Notes: a model not told the origin generated them from the letters alone. Shown: positions 42,243-51,993, counted from the stretch's first letter. The stretch: 64,000 nucleotides of DNA from Terrisporobacter mayombei (GCF_014333445.1 NZ_JACRYU010000016.1:186001-250000), one strand, 5' to 3'. Made by a program: numbers and translations.

Positions 42243-43409
42243 ATGTTAAGATATTTAACTAGTGGTGAATCTCATGGACAAAGTTTAATAACAATAATCG
42301 ATGGGATACCATCTAATATAGAGCTTAATATAGAAGAGATAAATGAAGAACTTAGGAAACGCCAAGGTGGATATGGGCGTGGTGGAAGAATGAAAATTGA
42401 AAAAGATAAGATAAATATTATTGGTGGTGTTAGAGGTAGGAAAACTCTTGGAAGCCCTATTTCTTTTCAAATTAAAAATAAAGATTATGAAAATTGGACA
42501 AAGTATATGGCTCCAATGGGAGATATAAATTTAGAAGCAAAGGTGGTTGAAAATGTAAGACCGGGACATGCTGATTTAACAGGATGTTTAAAGTATGATT
42601 TTACTGATGCAAGAAATGTATTAGAAAGATCTTCTGCAAGAGAAACTGCTTCTAGGGTAGCTGTAGGAGCTATTTGTAAACAAGTACTTAAAAACTTTGA
42701 TATAGATTTTGTATCTCATGTAATACAAATAGGAGGTATAAGAGATGAAAATTTATATGATTTCGATTTTATAAAAAATAATGTAGATAACAGTGAAATA
42801 AGATGTGTAAATCCTTACATAGAAGAAAAAATAATCAAAAAAATAGATGAATGCAAAAAAGAAGGGGATACACTAGGTGGTATCGTTGAGATAAGAGTAA
42901 AAAATTTAATACCAGGTCTTGGCTCATATACTCATTTTGATAAAAAAATAGATGGTAATTTAGCTATGCATTTAATGTCTATTCAAGCAATAAAAGGTGT
43001 TGAAATAGGACTTGGGTTTGATGTTGCTAGCTCTAGTGGTTCAGATATAATGGATGAAATAATTTGCGATGATAGCGGCATAAAAAGAAAAACTAACAAT
43101 TTAGGTGGTATAGAAGGTGGAATGACTACTGGAGAAGAGTTGATAATAAGATGTGCTATGAAACCTATACCAACACTATACAAGCCATTAGATACTATAA
43201 ATATAAATACACTTGAAAAATACAAAGCTAGTGTGGAGCGTTCGGATTCCTGTGCTGTTCCTGCTTGTAGTGTAGTTTGTGAAAATGTGGTTGCTTTTGT
43301 TATTTGTAAATTTTTATTAGATAAAATAGGTGGGGATAGCCTAATAGACTTAAAAAATAATTATGATTCATATATAAAAAGGTTGGGTGATAGAGGTTGG
43401 AAAAAATAA
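42243..43409 (+). CDS. aroC: Chorismate synthase
   Basis: A 388-residue enzyme that makes chorismate from EPSP, the last shikimate step, needing reduced FMN. Signatures are LTSGESHGQSLITIIDG at the start, RRQGGYGRGGRM-like RKRQGGYGRGGRM (about 37), NVRPGHADLTGCLKYD (about 104) and ARETASRVAVGAI (about 131), with the DSCAVPAC segment near 340. Length and motifs are normal. AAAGGAG precedes the ATG. It is first of three overlapping aro genes, with aroB starting 13 bp before its end. Confidence 0.95.
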   Translation: MLRYLTSGESHGQSLITIIDGIPSNIELNIEEINEELRKRQGGYGRGGRMKIEKDKINIIGGVRGRKTLGSPISFQIKNKDYENWTKYMAPMGDINLEAKVVENVRPGHADLTGCLKYDFTDARNVLERSSARETASRVAVGAICKQVLKNFDIDFVSHVIQIGGIRDENLYDFDFIKNNVDNSEIRCVNPYIEEKIIKKIDECKKEGDTLGGIVEIRVKNLIPGLGSYTHFDKKIDGNLAMHLMSIQAIKGVEIGLGFDVASSSGSDIMDEIICDDSGIKRKTNNLGGIEGGMTTGEELIIRCAMKPIPTLYKPLDTININTLEKYKASVERSDSCAVPACSVVCENVVAFVICKFLLDKIGGDSLIDLKNNYDSYIKRLGDRGWKK

Positions 43410-44485
43410 TAAATAATACTTGCAAAATATATATAGACGAAGGTTATAGAAATTTTCAAAAAAGCTTATACGAAGCTTGTAACTTAAATTCCATAGATGA
43501 ATTAAATGAAAAATATGATGCTTACTTTGTAATATGTGACTACAATACATATAATTATCAACTACACAGTATGATGAAGCATTTAAATGGAAGTTGTATT
43601 TATGAATATATAATTAATCCTGGTGAAGATTCAAAGTCATTAGAAGACTATGAAAGAATTATGAGTTATTGTAAAAAAATAAACTTAAGCAGAAAATCAT
43701 TAATAATAGCTCTTGGTGGTGGAGTAGTAGGTGATTTAGCTGGATTTGTTGCTGCTACATATATGAGAGGAATAGACTATGTTCAAATACCTACATCTTT
43801 ACTTGCTCAAGTTGATTCATCGATAGGTGGAAAAACGGGTATTAATTTAGGAAATAGTAAAAATATAATAGGTGCATTTCACCAACCTAAGATAACTTTT
43901 ATAAATGTGGAGTCATTAAAAACTTTACCAGAAGAAGAATATTTAAGTGGTATGGGAGAAGTAATTAAATATGCTTTTATAAAAGATTATGATTTTCTAA
44001 ATTATTTGATAGAAAATTATGAAGATATATTGGATAGAAAAATATCTACAATGCTTAATGTCGTAAAAAGATGTGTGCAAATTAAAGCTGATGTAGTTAA
44101 TGAAGATGAAAAAGAAGTAGGACTTAGAAAAATATTAAATCTAGGTCATACTTTTGGTCATGGTATAGAAAAATTATGTCATATTAGTCATGGACATGCT
44201 GTAAGTATAGGAATAAACATGGCATTTAAGTTATCATTAAGAAAAAATTTAATTGAGGAAGAATATTATAATAAATTTTTAGAGTTATGTGAAAAATTCC
44301 ATATTCCAGTCACTTTTAATTACGAAGATGAAAAAGAAATATTTAATATAATAAAAAGTGATAAGAAAAATAGTTTCAGTAAAATTAATTTAGTTCTTCC
44401 AGCAGGAAAAGGAAAAGTGGAAGTATTTGATAATATAGAAGATGATTTAATAATTGATGTGATAAAGGAGTGCAATAATGCTTAG
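43397..44485 (+). CDS. aroB: 3-dehydroquinate synthase
   Basis: 362 residues. NAD-binding and catalytic motifs are LIALGGGVVGDLAGFVAATY (about 96-115), PTSLLAQVDSSIGGKTGIN (about 128), the metal ligand in GMGEVIKYAF (about 182) and the two His of NLGHTFGHGIE (about 245). It converts DAHP to dehydroquinate, the second shikimate step. The start is TTG at 43397 with GGGTGA 7 nt upstream, inside the end of aroC, so the two are translationally coupled. Confidence 0.95.
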   Translation: MEKIINNTCKIYIDEGYRNFQKSLYEACNLNSIDELNEKYDAYFVICDYNTYNYQLHSMMKHLNGSCIYEYIINPGEDSKSLEDYERIMSYCKKINLSRKSLIIALGGGVVGDLAGFVAATYMRGIDYVQIPTSLLAQVDSSIGGKTGINLGNSKNIIGAFHQPKITFINVESLKTLPEEEYLSGMGEVIKYAFIKDYDFLNYLIENYEDILDRKISTMLNVVKRCVQIKADVVNEDEKEVGLRKILNLGHTFGHGIEKLCHISHGHAVSIGINMAFKLSLRKNLIEEEYYNKFLELCEKFHIPVTFNYEDEKEIFNIIKSDKKNSFSKINLVLPAGKGKVEVFDNIEDDLIIDVIKECNNA

Positions 44486-45737
44486 AGGAACCTTTGAATT
44501 AATAGGAGATAAATCCATATCTCATAGAGCAATAATGTTATCATCTATTTCGAAAGGAAACAATAAAATAAGTAATTTTTTAATGGGACAAGATTGTTTA
44601 AGTACAGTTGCTTGTTTTAGAAAAATGGGTGTAGATATAGAAATAAATAATACGGACATTTTTGTAAAAGGAAAAGGATTAAGAGGATTAAATGCTCCAA
44701 ATAGTATTTTAGATGTTGGAAATTCTGGTACTACTATAAGATTAATGATGGGAATCCTAGCCGGACAAAACTTTGAAACTACTATAATAGGAGATGAATC
44801 TATAGGTAAAAGACCTATGAAAAGAGTAACAAATCCACTAAGAAGTATGGGTGCTATCATAAATGGAAAAGAAGATGCTAATTATACACCTATAACTATA
44901 AAAGGTGGTAATTTAACTAATATAGATTATCATATGCCTGTATCATCAGCTCAAGTTAAGTCATCATTGATACTAGCTAGTTTATATGGAAATGATACAA
45001 GTATAATTCATGAAAAATATAAAAGTAGAAATCATACAGAAATTATGCTTAAGTCTTTTGGTGCTGATATAGAGATAAATGATTTGGATATAAAAATAAA
45101 TCCTATAGGGGAGCTTTATAACAGAGACATATATGTACCAGGAGATATTTCTTCGGCAGCATTTATAATTGTTGGAGGACTAATTACTGAAGGATCAGAA
45201 GTATTTATAAAAAATATTGGTTTAAATGATACAAGAGTGGGAATTATAGATGTGATTAGAAAAATGAATGGAAACATTAAAATCGTAGAAGAACATGAAA
45301 TCTGTGGAGAAAAAGTAGGCGATTTACTTGTAAGATATAGCCCTAATCTAATAGGTATAACAATAGACAAAGATATTATTCCAAGATTAATAGATGAAAT
45401 ACCTATAATTGCAGTTCTAGCAACTCAGGCTGAAGGAGATACTATTATAAAAGATGCGGCAGAGTTAAAAGTTAAAGAAAGTAATAGGATAAAATCTGTT
45501 GTAGATAATTTAAATAATATTGGAGCTAATGTAATTGAATTAGAGGATGGAATGATAATAAAAGGAAAAAGTAGACTACAAGGTGGAAAAATTTTAACTT
45601 ATAATGACCACAGAATTGCCATGGCATTTTCTATTGCAAATTTAATTTCTGAAAATAATATTTTGCTAGACAGTGACAAATCTATTGATATTTCTTTTCC
45701 AGGATATTTCAATTTACTAAAAGAATTATCAAAATAA
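44478..45737 (+). CDS. aroA: 3-phosphoshikimate 1-carboxyvinyltransferase (EPSP synthase)
   Basis: 419 residues. Motifs are GDKSISHRAIMLSSI (about 10-24, shikimate-3-phosphate/PEP Lys), DVGNSGTTIRLMMGILAG (about 79-96), the SSAQVKSSLILASL stretch (about 156), and the C-terminal ESNRIKSV and DHRIAMAF. The pattern is of the PEP-binding class II type. It overlaps aroB by 8 bp and has AAGGAG. The operon order aroC-aroB-aroA gives non-contiguous pathway steps; other shikimate genes are outside the window. Confidence 0.95.
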   Translation: MLRGTFELIGDKSISHRAIMLSSISKGNNKISNFLMGQDCLSTVACFRKMGVDIEINNTDIFVKGKGLRGLNAPNSILDVGNSGTTIRLMMGILAGQNFETTIIGDESIGKRPMKRVTNPLRSMGAIINGKEDANYTPITIKGGNLTNIDYHMPVSSAQVKSSLILASLYGNDTSIIHEKYKSRNHTEIMLKSFGADIEINDLDIKINPIGELYNRDIYVPGDISSAAFIIVGGLITEGSEVFIKNIGLNDTRVGIIDVIRKMNGNIKIVEEHEICGEKVGDLLVRYSPNLIGITIDKDIIPRLIDEIPIIAVLATQAEGDTIIKDAAELKVKESNRIKSVVDNLNNIGANVIELEDGMIIKGKSRLQGGKILTYNDHRIAMAFSIANLISENNILLDSDKSIDISFPGYFNLLKELSK

Positions 45738-45841
45738 TTATTATCGTTTGATTTTACATAGAAACTTATGTATAATTGAATTGCAGAATTAATAATGATT
45801 AATTAATAAATATGTATAAAATTTTTTGGGAGGTTATATTT

Positions 45842-46405
45842 ATGAAATTACCAATAGCATTATCAAATAAGCATATACACTTAAGTCAAGCAGATGTAGA
45901 CGTTTTATTCGGAGAAGGATATGAGTTAACTCACAAGAAAGATTTATCTCAACCAGGTCAATATGCTTGTGAAGAAATGGTAGAAGTGGTTGGACCAAAA
46001 GGAAGTACAAAAATGAGAGTCCTTGGACCAGTTAGACCAGAATCTCAAGTAGAAGTATCTTTAGCGGATGCTAGAGGTTTAGGAATAGTAGTTCCAGTTA
46101 GACAATCAGGAGATGTTGAAGGTACTCCAGGATGTAAATTAGTAGGACCTAAAGGTGAAGTTGAATTAGAAAGAGGCGTTATAGTTGCTTCTAGACATAT
46201 CCACATGAGCTTAGAAGACGCTGAAAAATTCGGTGTTAAAGATAAAGAAATAGTTTCAGTTCAAACTGAAGGCGAAAGAGGTCTTTTATTCAATAATGTA
46301 TTAGTTAGAGCTAATGCTGCTTTCAAATTAGAAATGCATGTTGACTTAGAAGAAGGAAATGCTGCTGGAGTTAAAAATGGAGACTTAGTAACTCTAGTTA
46401 AGTAA
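45842..46405 (+). CDS. pduL: Phosphate propanoyltransferase (PduL)
   Basis: 187 residues with two PTAC domains. Zinc-binding His are visible in LSNKHIHLSQADV (about 8-20) and ASRHIHMSLEDA (about 121-132), with the GPVRPESQVEVSLADA segment between. It interconverts acyl-CoA and acyl phosphate, often acting as the acetyl-CoA phosphotransacetylase in organisms lacking Pta. There is no N-terminal encapsulation peptide and no shell gene nearby, so it is a cytosolic form. The ATG at 45842 follows GGGAGG; an earlier ATG at 45812 has no ribosome binding site. Confidence 0.93.
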   Translation: MKLPIALSNKHIHLSQADVDVLFGEGYELTHKKDLSQPGQYACEEMVEVVGPKGSTKMRVLGPVRPESQVEVSLADARGLGIVVPVRQSGDVEGTPGCKLVGPKGEVELERGVIVASRHIHMSLEDAEKFGVKDKEIVSVQTEGERGLLFNNVLVRANAAFKLEMHVDLEEGNAAGVKNGDLVTLVK

Positions 46406-46411
46406 TTATTT

Positions 46412-46460
46412 TATATAATAAAAAAGTATGCATATTAATGGCATACTTTTTTATTATATA
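46412..46460. terminator. Terminator after pduL
   Basis: A perfect 20-bp inverted repeat (46412-46431 with 46441-46460) with central ATATTAATG and T-rich 3' arm. Confidence 0.9.
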
Positions 46461-46470
46461 AAAATAAAAA

Positions 46471-46496
46471 GCTAAGAGTAAGTTTTATCTCTTAGC
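46471..46496 (-). terminator. Terminator of the HxlR regulator gene
   Basis: On the reverse strand GCTAAGAG/CTCTTAGC (46489-46496 and 46471-46478) is followed by TTTTTATTTTTA. Confidence 0.85.
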
Positions 46497-46499
46497 CAA

Positions 46500-46904
46500 T
46501 TACATGTCAATTTCAATAAGATCTTCTTTATTTTCAATAGTATTATGATGATTAGAATACATTATTCCAAATTTATACATTTCTTTTAACATGGGAGTAA
46601 TACTATTTCCTAAGTCTGTCAGACCATACTCAACCTTTGGTGGAAAAACAGGATAAACATTTCTATAAATCAATCCGTCGTCTTCAAGGCTTCTAAGCTG
46701 GTTAGTTAACATTTTTTGAGTTACATTAGGCAATTTTCTTTTTAAATCACTGAATCTTAATGCTCCTCCACAAAGATACCACAGTATTAGAATTTTCCAT
46801 TTCCCTGAAATTAATTTATGGACTAATTTCATAGGACAAGTTTCATATTGTTTACAACCTTTTTTATTATGACATGCATCATGAAAGTTAATATCATTAT
46901 CCAT
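46500..46904 (-). CDS. HxlR-family winged-helix regulator
   Basis: 134 residues. The HxlR core starts CPMKLVHKLISGKWKILILW (about 24-43) and carries LRFSDLKRKLPNVTQKMLTNQLRSLE (recognition helix region) and VEYGLTDLGNSI. N-terminal Cys residues (about 11, 17 and 24, in ACHNKKGCKQYETC) could be redox or electrophile sensors, as in HypR/YodB-type proteins. ATG 46904 follows GGGGTGG; an earlier ATG at 46934 lacks a site. It has a clear promoter upstream on the reverse strand. Confidence 0.88.
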   Translation of the reverse strand: MDNDINFHDACHNKKGCKQYETCPMKLVHKLISGKWKILILWYLCGGALRFSDLKRKLPNVTQKMLTNQLRSLEDDGLIYRNVYPVFPPKVEYGLTDLGNSITPMLKEMYKFGIMYSNHHNTIENKEDLIEIDM

Positions 46905-46955
46905 TATTCCCACCCCTAATATATAAATTATCAAAATTAATAATACTCAAAAGTG

Positions 46956-47023
46956 ATTATAACACTTAGTTAAAGTAAAAATCAAGGAATGGAATATTGT
47001 ATATAGTATACTTTTTGATACTA
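46956..47023 (-). promoter_or_regulatory. hxlR promoter and adjacent inverted repeat
   Basis: On the reverse strand TTGATT (46985-46980), an 18-nt spacer and TATAAT (46961-46956) form a promoter for hxlR. TAGTAT-8-ATACTA, a perfect interrupted palindrome at 47004-47023, lies just upstream and may be an HxlR site. Confidence 0.55.
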
Positions 47024-47278
47024 CGTATAAAAATAGTGCCTTATTGATAGATATTTATAAGAGTACTAATATATAAATGTAGATAAAGTCACAAATAATA
47101 CAAAGTGTTTTAAATTATATTAGCAGTTTATTTATTTTTTTGAATATTTATTTTTTTAAGTTAAAAACTATATGTAATTAAATATTATTAAGAAAATAGA
47201 GGAAACTCTCCTTTAAAAAAATATTTATATGTGCTAACATAATAGTGAACGTATATTTATTCACAATGCATCACTTTC

Positions 47279-47308
47279 ATCATAAATATGATTACACATA
47301 TTTATGAT
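47279..47308. promoter_or_regulatory. Perfect 12-bp palindrome upstream of deoC
   Basis: ATCATAAATATG (47279-47290), loop ATTACA, and exact complement (47297-47308), 41 bp before the deoC start. GTGAA...TTCAC at 47246-47265 is a second, shorter palindrome. Operator or leader hairpin. The rest of 46935-47278 has no gene. Confidence 0.55.
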
Positions 47309-47348
47309 TGAGATAGGAAATATTACATAATATAAAAGGAGTTTAACA

Positions 47349-48023
47349 ATGAAAAAAAATATTGCTAATATGATTGATCACACAGTACTAAAAGCTTTTT
47401 CAAGCAGAGAGGATGTAATAAAGGTTTGTAGCGAAGCTAAAGAACATGGATTCTTTTCAGTTTGTATAAATCCTACTCATATTGAACTTGCTAAAAAAGA
47501 ATTAGAAGGCAGTAATGTAAAAGTTTGTACAGTAATAGGATTCCCTTTAGGAGCGAATACTAGTGAGGTAAAAGCTTTTGAAACAAAAGATGCTATTGCA
47601 AAAGGTGCTCATGAAGTTGATATGGTTATAAATATAGGAGCTTTAAAAGATAAAAATTATGACTTAGTTTATAATGATATAAAAGCAGTTGTAGATGCTG
47701 CAAATAAAGAAGCTTTAGTGAAAGTTATAATAGAAACTTGTTACTTAACTGATGAAGAAAAAACAATAGCATGTGAACTTTCAGTGAAAGCTGGAGCAGA
47801 TTATGTTAAAACATCAACTGGATTTGGAACAGGTGGATCAACACCAGAAGATATAAAGCTAATGAGAGATGTAGTTGGAGCAAATATTGGCGTTAAAGCA
47901 TCAGGTGGTGTTAGAACTACTGAGGATGCTATAAAGGTTATAGATGCTGGAGCATCAAGAATAGGAGCTAGTTCATCTATATCAATAGCTACTGGAAAAG
48001 AAACAGATACAGTAGGATACTAA
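47349..48023 (+). CDS. deoC: Deoxyribose-phosphate aldolase
   Basis: 224 residues, a class I aldolase. It has [15 protein letters not shown] at the start, [11 protein letters not shown] (about 58-68), [13 protein letters not shown] (about 90), the Schiff-base Lys of [14 protein letters not shown] (about 155) and the second active Lys in [10 protein letters not shown] (about 184). It splits deoxyribose-5-phosphate into glyceraldehyde-3-phosphate and acetaldehyde in nucleoside catabolism. AAAGGAG precedes the ATG. No other deo gene is adjacent, so it stands alone. Confidence 0.95.
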   Translation: MKKNIANMIDHTVLKAFSSREDVIKVCSEAKEHGFFSVCINPTHIELAKKELEGSNVKVCTVIGFPLGANTSEVKAFETKDAIAKGAHEVDMVINIGALKDKNYDLVYNDIKAVVDAANKEALVKVIIETCYLTDEEKTIACELSVKAGADYVKTSTGFGTGGSTPEDIKLMRDVVGANIGVKASGGVRTTEDAIKVIDAGASRIGASSSISIATGKETDTVGY

Positions 48024-48062
48024 GATACTAATGTGATTTTAGTGATAAAAGTATCTTATTTA
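48023..48062 (+). terminator. Probable terminator overlapping the deoC stop
   Basis: AAGATACT (48023-48030) pairs with AGTATCTT (48051-48058), followed by ATTT. The loop is 20 nt, so it is weaker than others here. Confidence 0.6.
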
Positions 48063-48284
48063 AAGAAAAAATAATCTAGTATGGATCATCATGCCTTAAG
48101 GAAATTTTAACCAATAATAAGTGATTTGATTAGCTTGTTATAAAATGGGTATTAAAATTAAAGTAATATTAGGATAAATAAAATTCAACAAAATAAAAAA
48201 ATTTTTTATCTAATTAAAAATAAGCGTTAATTTTATAAAGGACTTTAACTAAATAAGCAGAATATTGTTAATAAATGTAAAAAG

Positions 48285-48366
48285 TGTTTTATAAAACAAG
48301 CTAGTACTTATGGATTGACAAGATTGATAGTTTTATAAACATACTATAATAAAAAATGTATAGTAT
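48285..48366 (+). promoter_or_regulatory. nifJ promoter region with two inverted repeats
   Basis: TGTTTTATAAAACA at 48285-48298 is a perfect 14-bp palindrome. TTGACA lies at 48315-48320 and TATAAT at 48345-48350, but 24 nt apart; TTGATA at 48324 gives 15 nt, so the exact -35 is unclear. ATACTATA (48341-48348) and TATAGTAT (48359-48366) form an inverted repeat over the -10 box, a good position for a repressor. The remainder of 48063-48284 shows nothing. Confidence 0.45.
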
Positions 48367-48395
48367 TTAGGGTAAAATTAAGGAGGAAACATAAA

Positions 48396-51300
48396 ATGGC
48401 TAAATTTATGAAAACAGTTGATGGAAATACAGCTGCTGCTCATGTTGCCTATGCGTTTACTGAAGTAGCTGCTATATATCCAATAACTCCATCATCAACT
48501 ATGGCAGAATTAGTTGACGAATGGGCGTCTCAAGGAAGAAAAAATGTATTTGGACAAAAAGTAAAAGTTGTTGAAATGCAATCTGAAGCAGGAGCTGCTG
48601 GAGCATTCCACGGTTCATTACAAGCAGGAGCTTTAACTTCTACTTTTACAGCTTCACAAGGTTTATTATTAATGATACCAAATATGTATAAATGTGCTGG
48701 TGAATTATTACCAGGTGTATTCCACGTTACTGCACGTGCATTAGCTTCACAAGCATTATCTATATTCGGTGACCATCAGGACGTTATGGCAGCTAGACAA
48801 ACTGGTGTTGTTATGCTTGCATCAGGATCAGTTCAAGAAGTTGCTGATATAGCTCCTGTTGCACATATGTCTGCAATAGAAGGGTCATTACCATTCCTAC
48901 ACTTCTTCGATGGATTCAGAACATCTCATGAAATCCAAAAAGTTGAATTAATGGAAAATGAAGATTATGCTAAATTATTAGACAAAGAAGCTTTACAAGC
49001 ATTTAGAGATAAGTCATTATCTCCAAATAACCCAGTAACAAGAGGTACAGCTCAAAACCCTGATATATACTTCCAAACAAGAGAAGTTTCTAATAAATAC
49101 TACAATGATATAGTAGGAATAGTAGAAAAAAATATGGCAAGAATGAGCGAAATAACAGGAAGAAAACATAGCTTATTTGATTACTATGGAGCAGAAGATG
49201 CTACACATTTAATAGTTGCTATGGGTTCTGTTACAGAAGCTTTAGAAGAAACTATAGATTACTTAAATGCTAAAGGAGAAAAAGTTGGTTTAGTAAAAGT
49301 TCACTTATTCAGACCGTTTTCTGCAAAACATTTCTTAGACTGTGTGCCTAAAACTGTTGAAAGAGTTTGTGTATTAGATAGAACTAAAGAACCAGGTGCT
49401 ATCGGTGAGCCATTATATCTAGATGTATGTAATGTATTTGCTCAATCAGAAATATCTCCGTTAATAGTAGGTGGAAGATATGGATTAGGATCAAAAGATA
49501 CTACTCCGACTGACTTAAATGCAGTATTCCAAAACTTAAAATCAGAAAAACCTAAAAATGGATTTACTATAGGTATAGTAGATGACGTAACAAATACATC
49601 ACTACCAGTAGAAGAAGAAGTTAAAATAAAAGTTCCAGGAACTGTAAGATGTAAATTCTGGGGACTTGGATCAGATGGTACTGTTGGTGCTAATAAACAA
49701 GCAATAAAAATTATAGGTGACCACACAGATAAATATGCACAAGCATACTTTGACTATGATTCTAAAAAATCTGGTGGTATAACAATGTCTCACTTAAGAT
49801 TTGGTGATCAACCAATAAGATCAACATATCTTTTAGATGAATCTGATTATATTGCTTGTCATAATCAATCATATGTATTCAAATATGATTTATTAAAAGG
49901 ATTAAGAAAAGGTGGTACATTCGTACTTAATACAATATGGGATGCAGAAGGATTAGATGCTAACCTTCCAGCAGATATGAAGCAATATATAGCCAAAAAT
50001 GACATACAATTCTATACAATAAATGCTGTTAAAATAGGTCAAGAAATAGGACTTGGAAATAGAATAAACATGATATGCCAAGCCGCATTCTTCAAATTAG
50101 CTGATATAATACCAGTTGAAGATGCTGTTAAATACTTAAAAGATTCTATCGTAAAAGCTTACGGTAAAAAAGGTGAAAAAGTAGTAAATATGAACCACCA
50201 AGCTGTTGATGCTGGTATAAATTCATTAGTAAAAGTAGAGGTTCCAGCTTCTTGGGCAAATGCTACTGATTCACATAATGACCCTGAGGTTGAAGAACCA
50301 GATTTCATCAAAAATATATTAAGACCAATGAGTGCTCAAAAAGGTAATGACTTACCAGTAAGTGCATTCTTAGGATATGAAGATGGTACATTCCCAGCAG
50401 GTACTGCAGCTTATGAAAAACGTGGAGTAGCAGTAAATGTTCCAGAATGGGATATAGAAAAATGTATACAATGTAATAGATGTGCATTTATATGTCCACA
50501 TGCATGTATAAGACCTGTTCTTGTAAATGAAGAAGAATTAGCAAATGCTCCAGAAGCATTTGAAGCTAAAAAAGCTACTGGTAAAGGATTAGAAGGATTA
50601 CAATATAGAATACAAGTATCTCCAATGGATTGTACAGGATGTGGAAACTGTGCTGATGTATGTCCAGCTAAAGGTAAAGCTTTAGTAATGAAGCCTCTTG
50701 ATACTCAAGATGTTGAAATTGAAAATTGGGCTTATGCAGTAAACCCAAGTAAAGTTTCACCAAAAGGTGATGTAATGAATGTTAATACTGTTAAAGGTTC
50801 TCAATTTAGACAACCATTAATGGAATTCTCTGGAGCTTGTGCTGGATGTGGAGAAACTCCATATATTAAACTTGTAACTCAATTATTTGGACCAAGAATG
50901 ATGATAGCAAATGCTACTGGATGTTCTTCAATTTGGGGTGGGTCAGCTCCATCGACTCCATATACTACAAACCACGAAGGTAAAGGTCCATCTTGGGCTA
51001 ACTCATTATTCGAGGATAATGCAGAATATGGATTAGGTATGCATTTAGGTGTTCAGCAAATAAGAGAAAAATTAACTTTAGATATAGAACAACTAGTTGC
51101 TAATGCTTGCTGTGAAGAAGGAAGAGAAGTATTACAAAACTGGTTAGATAATAAAGATAATGGTGAAGCTTCTGTTGAAGCAAGTAAGGCTGTTGTTGAA
51201 TTTATAAATAAAGTTGAAACAGATAATGAAGAAGTAAAAGCGTTAATAGAATCAATAAAAGAAAGAGAAGATTATCTAGTTAAGAGATCTCAATGGATTC

Positions 51301-51929
51301 TTGGTGGAGATGGATGGGCTTATGACATCGGATATGGTGGATTAGATCATGTTCTTGCATCAGGAGAAAATATAAATGTTCTTGTATTTGATACAGAAAT
51401 TTACTCAAATACAGGTGGTCAGTCATCTAAATCTACTCCAATTGCTGCAATGGCTAAATTTGCTGCATCTGGTAAGAGATCTAGAAAGAAAGACCTTGGA
51501 ATGATGGCTATGAGTTATGGAAATGTATACGTTGCTCAAGTAGCTATAGGTGCTGACTATAACCAATTCGTTAAGGCTGTTGTTGAAGCTGAAGCTTATG
51601 ATGGACCATCTCTAATCATAGCATATGCTCCATGTATATCTCATGGATTAAAAGAAGGTATGGGTAGAACTATAGCTAATGAAGAACAAGCTGTTAAGTG
51701 TGGATACTGGCATTTATACAGACATAATCCAACTCTTAAAATAGAAGGTAAAAATCCATTCTCACTTGATTCAAAAGAACCAACTGAAAGCTTCAGAGAC
51801 TTCTTAATGAAACAAGTAAGATACTCAGCTATAGCTAAGCAATTCCCAGATGAAGCTGAACAATTATTCACAGCTGCTGAAGAATCTGCTAAAGATAGAT
51901 TAGAAAGTTATAAAAGATTAGCTCAATAA
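48396..51929 (+). CDS. nifJ: Pyruvate:ferredoxin (flavodoxin) oxidoreductase
   Basis: A 1177-residue single-chain PFOR of normal length. Domain order is the pyrimidine-binding domain (YPITPSSTMAELVDEWAS, about 29-46), domain II, the gamma domain (LGSDGTVGANKQAIKI, about 426-441), a 2[4Fe-4S] ferredoxin domain with CIQCNRCAFICPHAC (about 690) and CTGCGNCADVCPAK (about 748), the CAGCGETPY segment near 816 that helps hold the proximal cluster, and the TPP-binding GGDGWAYDIGYGG with DTEIYSNTGGQ (about 970-1010). It oxidises pyruvate to acetyl-CoA and CO2, passing electrons to ferredoxin, a central step in anaerobic fermentation. AGGAGG precedes the ATG. Confidence 0.97.
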   Translation: MAKFMKTVDGNTAAAHVAYAFTEVAAIYPITPSSTMAELVDEWASQGRKNVFGQKVKVVEMQSEAGAAGAFHGSLQAGALTSTFTASQGLLLMIPNMYKCAGELLPGVFHVTARALASQALSIFGDHQDVMAARQTGVVMLASGSVQEVADIAPVAHMSAIEGSLPFLHFFDGFRTSHEIQKVELMENEDYAKLLDKEALQAFRDKSLSPNNPVTRGTAQNPDIYFQTREVSNKYYNDIVGIVEKNMARMSEITGRKHSLFDYYGAEDATHLIVAMGSVTEALEETIDYLNAKGEKVGLVKVHLFRPFSAKHFLDCVPKTVERVCVLDRTKEPGAIGEPLYLDVCNVFAQSEISPLIVGGRYGLGSKDTTPTDLNAVFQNLKSEKPKNGFTIGIVDDVTNTSLPVEEEVKIKVPGTVRCKFWGLGSDGTVGANKQAIKIIGDHTDKYAQAYFDYDSKKSGGITMSHLRFGDQPIRSTYLLDESDYIACHNQSYVFKYDLLKGLRKGGTFVLNTIWDAEGLDANLPADMKQYIAKNDIQFYTINAVKIGQEIGLGNRINMICQAAFFKLADIIPVEDAVKYLKDSIVKAYGKKGEKVVNMNHQAVDAGINSLVKVEVPASWANATDSHNDPEVEEPDFIKNILRPMSAQKGNDLPVSAFLGYEDGTFPAGTAAYEKRGVAVNVPEWDIEKCIQCNRCAFICPHACIRPVLVNEEELANAPEAFEAKKATGKGLEGLQYRIQVSPMDCTGCGNCADVCPAKGKALVMKPLDTQDVEIENWAYAVNPSKVSPKGDVMNVNTVKGSQFRQPLMEFSGACAGCGETPYIKLVTQLFGPRMMIANATGCSSIWGGSAPSTPYTTNHEGKGPSWANSLFEDNAEYGLGMHLGVQQIREKLTLDIEQLVANACCEEGREVLQNWLDNKDNGEASVEASKAVVEFINKVETDNEEVKALIESIKEREDYLVKRSQWILGGDGWAYDIGYGGLDHVLASGENINVLVFDTEIYSNTGGQSSKSTPIAAMAKFAASGKRSRKKDLGMMAMSYGNVYVAQVAIGADYNQFVKAVVEAEAYDGPSLIIAYAPCISHGLKEGMGRTIANEEQAVKCGYWHLYRHNPTLKIEGKNPFSLDSKEPTESFRDFLMKQVRYSAIAKQFPDEAEQLFTAAEESAKDRLESYKRLAQ

Positions 51930-51960
51930 TATAAATTAAAGAACTAAGATTTTAATATAG

Positions 51961-51993
51961 AAATGGTGGACTATTGTAGTCCACCATTTTTTA
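51961..51993 (+). terminator. Terminator after nifJ
   Basis: AAATGGTGGACTA (51961-51973), loop TTG, and the perfect complement (51977-51989) followed by TTT. The rest of 51994-52234 is AT-rich with only promoter-like TATAAT strings near 52186. Confidence 0.9.

Noticed and set aside
48270..48300. Rex operator (TTGTTA-n6-TAACAA) before nifJ
   Set aside because: TTGTTA at about 48264 is not followed by a matching half-site, and the palindrome at 48285 differs from the consensus.
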